Shown piece by piece: positions 59,489 to 64,000 of a stretch of 64,000 nucleotides of DNA. Position 1 is the stretch's first letter; every line of letters begins with the position of its first letter. The translations under genes and the position numbers were made by a program. Source of the DNA: an uncultured Eubacteriales bacterium (GTDB taxonomy: Bacteria > Bacillota > Clostridia > Christensenellales > Aristaeellaceae); the NCBI GenBank assembly GCA_902761755.1, contig CACWLP010000008.1, positions 1 to 64,000 of the forward strand, read 5' to 3'. The notes under the pieces were generated by a model, which did not search any database, had not been told where the DNA came from, and worked only from the letters and a program-made list of their open reading frames with translations.

Positions 59489-60406
59489 TTACGCCTGGCC
59501 GTTTAAGTACCGGCAGGCGGCCAGGGCGGCGGCGGAGCCGTCGGCCACGGCGGTGGTGAGCTGGCGCACGGCCTTGCTGCGGCAGTCCCCGGCTACGAAG
59601 ATCCCCGGGGTGCGGGTGCGGCAGTTTTCGTCGCTGTCAAAATATCCCCAGGCATTCAGGTCCGCCAGGGCTGCGAAGGGCCCGTTCTCCGGGATCAGCC
59701 CGATGGCCACGAACAGCCCGTCGCAGGCAAGGGCCGTTTTTTCTCCCGTCCGGGTGTTTTCCGCCTCCAGGCCGCGGAATACGCCGCCCTCCGTCAAAAG
59801 GCGCAGGATCTTCATATCGGTCAGGAGCTTCACGTTTTCCCGGCTGAACAACAGCGCCTGCAGCCGCTCCTCCCCGGTGCACGCCGGCAGGTCCTGCACC
59901 ACGGTGACGGACGCGCACTTGTCCGAAAGCAGCAGCGCTTCCTGGAGCGCCGAATTGCCGCCCCCCGCCACGCATACGTTTTTGCCGGTGTAGAAATCCC
60001 CGTCGCAGACGGCGCAGAAGGAGATGCCTTCGCCCACCAGCTCGTTTTCCCCTTCCAGGCCCAGCATCCGGTGCTTCACCCCCGTGGCGATCACCACGGC
60101 CTTTCCGTCGAACCGGCTGCCTTCCTCCGTCACCACGGTCTTGTATTCGCCGTGATCCTCGATGCCCGTCACAGTTTCGATTTCGATTTCCGCGCCCTGG
60201 GCCAGGATCTGCTCCAGCATCCGGTCGGCAAACTCGTTGCCGCTCATCTGCAGCGTGCCCGGATAATTCTCCACCTTCGGGGAATGGGTGATCTGCCCCC
60301 CGAAACCGCCTTTTTCGATCACCAGCGCGCTTTTCCCGTTCCTCAGGGCGTACAGCGCCGCCGTCATGCCCGCCGGCCCGCCGCCGATCACGATGATATC
60401 GTGCAT
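59489..60406 (-). CDS. trxB: Thioredoxin-disulfide reductase
   Basis: TrxB transfers electrons from NADPH to thioredoxin. The 305-residue protein has the FAD motif IIVIGGGPAGMTAALYALRNG, the redox pair in GISFCAVCDGDFY, the NADPH loop VCVAGGGNSALQEALLLS, and FVAGDCRSKAVRQLTTAVADGS. All elements of the canonical enzyme are present, unlike the reductase-like gene at 46732. The ATG at 60406 begins the homology; the longer open frame upstream runs through a tandem repeat. It lies about 480 bases downstream of nrdD on the same strand and could feed the fused thioredoxin-like domain there. Confidence 0.95.
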   Translation of the reverse strand: MHDIIVIGGGPAGMTAALYALRNGKSALVIEKGGFGGQITHSPKVENYPGTLQMSGNEFADRMLEQILAQGAEIEIETVTGIEDHGEYKTVVTEEGSRFDGKAVVIATGVKHRMLGLEGENELVGEGISFCAVCDGDFYTGKNVCVAGGGNSALQEALLLSDKCASVTVVQDLPACTGEERLQALLFSRENVKLLTDMKILRLLTEGGVFRGLEAENTRTGEKTALACDGLFVAIGLIPENGPFAALADLNAWGYFDSDENCRTRTPGIFVAGDCRSKAVRQLTTAVADGSAAALAACRYLNGQA

Positions 60407-60428
60407 GTGCTTGTGCCTCCTCTTTGGT

Positions 60429-60664
60429 TTTCCGGGGGCTTCTTCAGCCCCCGAACCCCTGAACCAGGGGGATCCTCCCCCTGGACCCAATCTTTTTATG
60501 CTGTTTGATATTCCCGGGCAGGCGACAAAGCCGCCTTGCGATGTGCCTCGGAGTTTCCGGGGGCTTCTTCAGCCCCCGGACCCCCGAACCAGGGGGATCC
60601 TCCCCCTGGACCCTACCTTCTTTTGCTGTTTGATATTCCCGGGCAGGCGGCAAAGCCGCCTTAC
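60429..60664. repeat. Tandem pair of about 125-base repeats
   Basis: Units at 60429-60553 and 60554-60664 share TTTCCGGGGGCTTCTTCAGC, ACCAGGGGGATCCTCCCCCT, and TGCTGTTTGATATTCCCGGG with a GGCGGC-type hairpin. Each holds a GGGGGCTTCTTCAGCCCCC hairpin and a CCAGGGGGATCCTCCCCCTGG palindrome. Together with the structure at 60634 and the family 2 repeat at 60829 they make up the 484-base gap between trxB and nrdD. Confidence 0.85.
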
Positions 60665-60759
60665 GGTGCGCGCAGCGCACCGGGAAAACAAGCGAGATAC
60701 CCGAGAAAAACGCGAGCGCTTTTCTCGGGTATCTCGCTGTTTTCCTCCGCCCGGGAATA
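60634..60759. other. Four-way-junction-like nested inverted repeat
   Basis: An outer stem TATTCCCGGGC/GCCCGGGAATA (60634-60644 with 60749-60759) encloses three hairpins. They are GGCGGC-AAA-GCCGCC (60646-60660), CGGTGCGC-GCA-GCGCACCG (60664-60682), and a long arm of about 26 pairs with one bulge (60683-60745). The last has GCGAGATACCCGAGAAAA opposite its complement. The result would be a compact cloverleaf-like fold in RNA or extruded DNA. It is not a tRNA: no anticodon loop or T-loop motifs are present. Confidence 0.75.
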
Positions 60760-60828
60760 CAATGGATTTCTTTCTATACAGGCCGTTATTGCCTGGATAC
60801 CGCGTTTCCCTGCTTGAGAGGGTGGGAT

Positions 60829-60882
60829 GCAAGGGATGAAATCCCTTGCCGGGGAGGTACAGGAGGGCGCGGAGCCCTCCTG
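60829..60882. repeat. Two-hairpin repeat family 2, copy next to nrdD stop
   Basis: Hairpin one (60829-60849) is identical to that at 101-121 (GCAAGGGA-TGAAA-TCCCTTGC). Hairpin two (60860-60882) has arms CAGGAGGGC/GCCCTCCTG around the same GCGGA loop. Compared with the copy at 129-153 the stem changed on both arms. It ends 8 bases from the nrdD stop codon and probably sits at the 3' end of its mRNA. Confidence 0.78.
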
Positions 60883-60890
60883 ACTGTCCG

Positions 60891-63317
60891 TCAGTTCTTC
60901 CGCATCAGCCAGCCCTTGATATCGCTGACGCCGCGGAATTTTTCATACCCGTCGGCGCCTGCCAGCACCAGGGTGGGGGCCTGTTTCACTTCGTACTGAG
61001 CCACCAGCTCCGGCTCCTCGTTGGCGTTGACGGCGGTGTACCGGACGCCGGCCTTATCCAGCAGGGCCATAGCGGCCTTGCAGTTGGGGCAGGTGGGGGT
61101 CTTGAAGAGGATCACGCTGCCGGTCTGCTTTTCAGCAGGCGCTTCCGGGGCGGTCACAGGCTCCGCGGGGGCGCAGCAGCCGGGCTCCCGGGCCGCTTCC
61201 AGGGCGGCGTCCTGCAGGGTGGGCCGGGGGCCCTGGTGGGTCAGATGGCTGTGGCCGATATCGTACACCTTGCGGTCCTTGAATTCCTGGGCCTTGCCGT
61301 CGTTCCAGTTCTGCACCGGGCGGTAATAGCCGGTGATGCGGCTGTACACCTCGGTCTTCTGGCCGCAGATGGGGCAGGTATACTGTTCGCCGGTCAGATA
61401 CCCGTGATCCCGGCAGACGGAATAGGTGGGGCTCATGGTGTAGTAAGGCAGCTTATAGTTTTCCGCGATCTTGCGCACCAGGTTGGCCGCGGCTTTCCAG
61501 TCGGGCAGCTTTTCGCCCAGGAAGGCGTGGAACACGGTGCCGGAGGTGTAGAGGGTCTGCAATTCGTCCTGGATATCCAGGGCGGAGAACACGTCCTCGG
61601 TATAGCCCACGGGCAGGTGGGAGGAATTGGTATAGTAGGGCGTGCCGTTCATGTTGGCGGTGATGATATCCGGATATTCTTCCTTATCGTGCTTGGCGAA
61701 GCGATAGGTGGTGGACTCGGCGGGGGTGGCTTCCAGGTTGTACAGGTCGCCGTACTTTTCCTGGTAATCGCTGAGGCGCTCCCGCATGTGGTTGAGCACG
61801 TCCCGGGTGAAGGCCTGGGCCTCGGGGGCGGTCAGATCCTTATGCAGCCACTTGGCGTTGAGGCAGGCTTCGTTCATGCCCACCAGGCCGATGGTGGAGA
61901 AGTGGTTGCTGAAATTGCCCAGATACCGCTTGGTGTAGGGGTACAGCCCCTGGTCCAGCAGCTTGGTGATTACGGTACGCTTGGTTTTCAGGCTGCGGGC
62001 GGCGATATCCATCAGGCTGTCCAGCCGCTTGTAGAAATCCTTTTCGTCCGCCGCCAGGTAAGCGATCCGGGGCATATTGATGGTGACCACGCCGATGGAG
62101 CCGGTGGATTCGCCGGAGCCGAAGAAGCCGCCGCTCTTCTTGCGCAGTTCCCGCAGGTCCAGCCGCAGGCGGCAGCACATGCTGCGCACGTCGCTGGGCT
62201 CCATATCGGAATTGATATAATTGGAGAAATAGGGGGTGCCGTACTTGGCGGTCATTTCAAAGAGCAGCTTATTGTTTTCCGTTTCACTCCAGTCGAAATC
62301 CCGGGTGATGGAATAGGTGGGGATGGGGTACTGGAAGCCGCGGCCGTTGGCGTCGCCTTCGATCATGATTTCGATGAAGGCCTTGTTCACCATGTCCATT
62401 TCTTTCTGGCAGTCGCCGTAGGTGAAATCCATTTCCTTGCCGCCCACGATGGCCGGCAAATTTTTCAGGTCGTTGGGCACCACCCAGTCCAGCGTCACGT
62501 TGGAGAAGGGCGCCTGGGTGCCCCAGCGGCTGGGGGTGTTGACGCCGTAGATGAAGGACTGCACGCACTGCTTGACTTCCTTCTGGGAAAGATCGTCCAC
62601 CTTCACGAAGGGCGCCAGGTAGGTATCGAAGGAAGAGAACGCCTGGGCGCCAGCCCATTCGTTCTGCATGATGCCCAGGAAATTCACCATCTGGTTGCAC
62701 AGGGTGGACAGATGGGAGGCGGGAGAGGAGGTGATCTTCCCCGGCACGCCGCCCAGGCCCTCCTGGATCAGCTGCTTTAAGCTCCAGCCCGCGCAGTAGC
62801 CGGTGAGCATGCTCAGGTCGTGCAGGTGCAGCGCGGCGCTGCGGTGGGCCTCGGCGATCTCCTCGTCATATACCTCGCTCAGCCAGTAATTGGCGGTGAT
62901 GGCCCCGGAATTGGACAGGATCAGCCCGCCCACGGAGTAGGTGACGGTGGAATTCTCCTTCACCCGCCAGTCGTTGATCTGCAGATAATTGTCCACCAGG
63001 TCCTTGTAGTTCAGCAGGGCGGAATTGATATTGCGCACCTTTTCCCGCTGTTTGCGGTACAGGATATAGGCCTTCGCCACGTCCGCGTAGCCGGATTCGG
63101 ACAGCACCTTTTCCACGCTGTCCTGAATGTCCTCCACGGCGATCTTCCCGTCGCGGATCTTTTTATCGAAATCGCTGGTGACGTGCAGGGCCAGCAGGTC
63201 GATCACCGTGGGATGATACTGCTTGCCGATGGCGTCGAAGGCCTTCGTGATGGCCGCGCTGATCTTGCTGATGGAAAAATCCACTACTTTCCCGTCCCGC
63301 TTGAGCACCTGGTACAT
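60891..63317 (-). CDS. nrdD: Anaerobic ribonucleoside-triphosphate reductase with fused C-terminal thioredoxin-like domain
   Basis: NrdD makes dNTPs from NTPs without oxygen, using a glycyl radical formed by NrdG. The 808-residue chain has an N-terminal ATP-cone (YQVLKRDGKVVDFSISKISAAITKAF) and the ten-stranded barrel with SMCCRLRLDL-like RSMCCRLRLDLRELRK. The zinc site is CPICGQKTEVYSR and the radical loop RITGYYRPVQNWNDGKAQEF. Residues 733-808 are an extra thioredoxin/glutaredoxin-like domain with FKTPTCPNCKAAMALLDKAG and a cis-proline QAPTLVLAG. The linker is Ala/Pro/Glu-rich. The ATG at 63317 follows AAAGGGGA. Tandem NrdR boxes lie upstream and nrdG follows the same direction in the 5' part. 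Confidence 0.96.
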   Translation of the reverse strand: MYQVLKRDGKVVDFSISKISAAITKAFDAIGKQYHPTVIDLLALHVTSDFDKKIRDGKIAVEDIQDSVEKVLSESGYADVAKAYILYRKQREKVRNINSALLNYKDLVDNYLQINDWRVKENSTVTYSVGGLILSNSGAITANYWLSEVYDEEIAEAHRSAALHLHDLSMLTGYCAGWSLKQLIQEGLGGVPGKITSSPASHLSTLCNQMVNFLGIMQNEWAGAQAFSSFDTYLAPFVKVDDLSQKEVKQCVQSFIYGVNTPSRWGTQAPFSNVTLDWVVPNDLKNLPAIVGGKEMDFTYGDCQKEMDMVNKAFIEIMIEGDANGRGFQYPIPTYSITRDFDWSETENNKLLFEMTAKYGTPYFSNYINSDMEPSDVRSMCCRLRLDLRELRKKSGGFFGSGESTGSIGVVTINMPRIAYLAADEKDFYKRLDSLMDIAARSLKTKRTVITKLLDQGLYPYTKRYLGNFSNHFSTIGLVGMNEACLNAKWLHKDLTAPEAQAFTRDVLNHMRERLSDYQEKYGDLYNLEATPAESTTYRFAKHDKEEYPDIITANMNGTPYYTNSSHLPVGYTEDVFSALDIQDELQTLYTSGTVFHAFLGEKLPDWKAAANLVRKIAENYKLPYYTMSPTYSVCRDHGYLTGEQYTCPICGQKTEVYSRITGYYRPVQNWNDGKAQEFKDRKVYDIGHSHLTHQGPRPTLQDAALEAAREPGCCAPAEPVTAPEAPAEKQTGSVILFKTPTCPNCKAAMALLDKAGVRYTAVNANEEPELVAQYEVKQAPTLVLAGADGYEKFRGVSDIKGWLMRKN

Positions 63318-63417
63318 AGAAAAGAATCCCCTTTCGTGGCGTGTTAAGCGTTGCTTCTGCCCGCATGATTCAGATAAAAACCGGAGCAGATATAACGTTA
63401 TCACATCCGAAATGGGA

Positions 63418-63474
63418 TGTCAATATGTTGTGGATAATTTAATAATTTGGGGTTTTCAAATCTATATGTTGTGG
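63418..63474 (-). promoter_or_regulatory. Two tandem NrdR boxes upstream of nrdD
   Basis: On the minus strand CCACAACATATAGATT (63459-63474) and CCACAACATATTGACA (63418-63433) both match the NrdR box core CWATATWTWG apart from one base (T to C). They are 41 bases apart, four helical turns, as NrdR tetramer sites need whole turns. The second box overlaps a TTGACA -35 element; the -10 box is not clear (GATAAC or TAACGT). NrdR would repress nrdD when dATP is plentiful. Confidence 0.75.
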
Positions 63475-63529
63475 TTTTTATTCACCGGAAAGCACATAAA
63501 CCCCACCGGAAAGCACAACCGGCACGCGG

Positions 63530-64000
63530 TCAGTCCACCCCCCTGAGCGCAGCGGCGGGCACAAAGCGCCGGGCGACGGCCAGGTATTCGCGCATCTGAT
63601 CGGCGGAGGGGGCGTGCAGGCCCTCAAAGGGCACCGAATCCCGGTCGGTAAAAGCCTGGAGGAAGTAGCGCTTCGCCCCCGCGATCCACCGGCCGATCTG
63701 CTCAAAGTCCCCCGCGTCGTGGAGCTCCGCCACCACGGTGGTGCGGAATTCATAATCCGTATTCCCCGCCATGAGCAGGGAAACGCTCTCCCGGATGGGC
63801 GCAAGGTCCATCTCCGGCAGCCCCGCGGTGCGGGCGTATTTTTCCGGGCTGTTCTTGATGTCCATGGCCACATACTGGGCCAGGCCCGCTTCCAGCACCC
63901 GCCGCAGCACGTCGGGGTGCGCGCCGTTGGTATCCAGCTTGACGGGAAAGCCCGCGTCCCGGATGCGGGAGAGAAAATCCGGCAAATCCCGTCTCAGGCA
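63530..64000 (-). CDS. nrdG: Anaerobic ribonucleotide reductase activating protein, partial (C-terminal part)
   Basis: Only the last 156 residues are in the window, since the frame runs off the end. LPDFLSRIRDAGFPVKLDTNGAHPDVL and AQYVAMDIKNSPEKYARTAG are typical of the second NrdG type (radical SAM barrel with KLDTNG). RTTVVAELHDAGDFEQIGRWIAGAKRYFLQAFTDRDS closes the barrel. The CxxxCxxC cluster that binds 4Fe-4S would lie upstream of the window. It would form the glycyl radical in NrdD, which is encoded next on the same strand; the NrdR boxes in the gap show a promoter for nrdD alone. Confidence 0.88.
   Translation of the reverse strand, partial: CLRRDLPDFLSRIRDAGFPVKLDTNGAHPDVLRRVLEAGLAQYVAMDIKNSPEKYARTAGLPEMDLAPIRESVSLLMAGNTDYEFRTTVVAELHDAGDFEQIGRWIAGAKRYFLQAFTDRDSVPFEGLHAPSADQMREYLAVARRFVPAAALRGVD

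Noticed and set aside
60634-60759. tRNA gene suggested by the cloverleaf-like fold
   Set aside because: Stem lengths and loops do not fit; no TTCGA loop, no anticodon loop, no CCA-like acceptor end.

Overview
The window looks like chromosomal DNA of a high-GC, strictly anaerobic Clostridia-type Firmicute from an animal gut or rumen. This placement is an inference. It rests on Gram-positive style promoters and ribosome binding sites, sporulation-family genes (spoIIR, a short ylbJ-like gene, yunB), an oxygen-independent ribonucleotide reductase with its activase, a Cys T-box leader, ARG boxes, PyrD type 1B with PyrK, and secreted or intracellular hemicellulases (GH10, GH51). No rRNA, tRNA, phage, transposase or CRISPR-Cas locus was seen.

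Layout. 1-7 kb: murG, a U32 peptidase, spoIIR, a ylbJ-like gene, a YkuD L,D-transpeptidase and two VanW paralogues. 7-15.5 kb: dnaE, an orphan SpoOB-type kinase, an HD hydrolase, mnmE and a Rho-like protein. The Rho-like protein keeps the Rho fold but has lost its P-loop lysine, its catalytic glutamate and its C-terminus. 15.6-18.7 kb: a polar amino acid ABC transporter behind two ARG boxes, so probably for arginine or a related basic amino acid. 18.8-28 kb: miaA, a large surface protein, yunB, a Cys-rich repeat protein, a DUF1292 protein, uvrC, a cytidine deaminase-like gene and a GNAT gene. 28-30 kb: tandem repeats, a DUF559 gene broken by one TAG, and a NYN/LOTUS protein.

30-45.6 kb is one long minus-strand pyrimidine cluster. 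In transcription order it reads pyrC, carA, nudix, carB, AAA, GNAT, pyrK, pyrD, pyrF, HExxH protein, pyrE, nudix, HIT, GNAT, pyrB, luxS, degV, GNAT. It starts from a consensus promoter that sits over an inverted repeat, and it holds every step from bicarbonate to UMP. PyrB carries a PyrI-like zinc domain. 45.9-47.6 kb: a redox operon (thioredoxin reductase-like, thioredoxin, OhrR/MarR regulator) with a palindrome in its promoter. 47.9-53 kb: a phosphodiester glycosidase, an Lgt-like membrane protein, T-box-cysE-cysS and a secreted metallo-beta-lactamase-fold protein. 53-59 kb: GH10 xylanase, a phosphoribosyltransferase, DUF4298, an LCP protein, GH51 arabinofuranosidase and a small protein. 59.4-64 kb: trxB, nrdD with a fused thioredoxin-like domain and tandem NrdR boxes, and the 3' part of nrdG.

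The most unusual signal is in the intergenic DNA. A modular family of stem-loop repeats has at least five copies (near 1, 4550, 19800, 45680 and 53246). Its stems change in sequence but keep their pairing, while loops and linkers are conserved, which is what a structured RNA or single-stranded DNA element would show. Two further hairpin families and a four-way-junction-like structure at 60634-60759 add to this. The inactivated-looking Rho paralogue is the most unusual protein.
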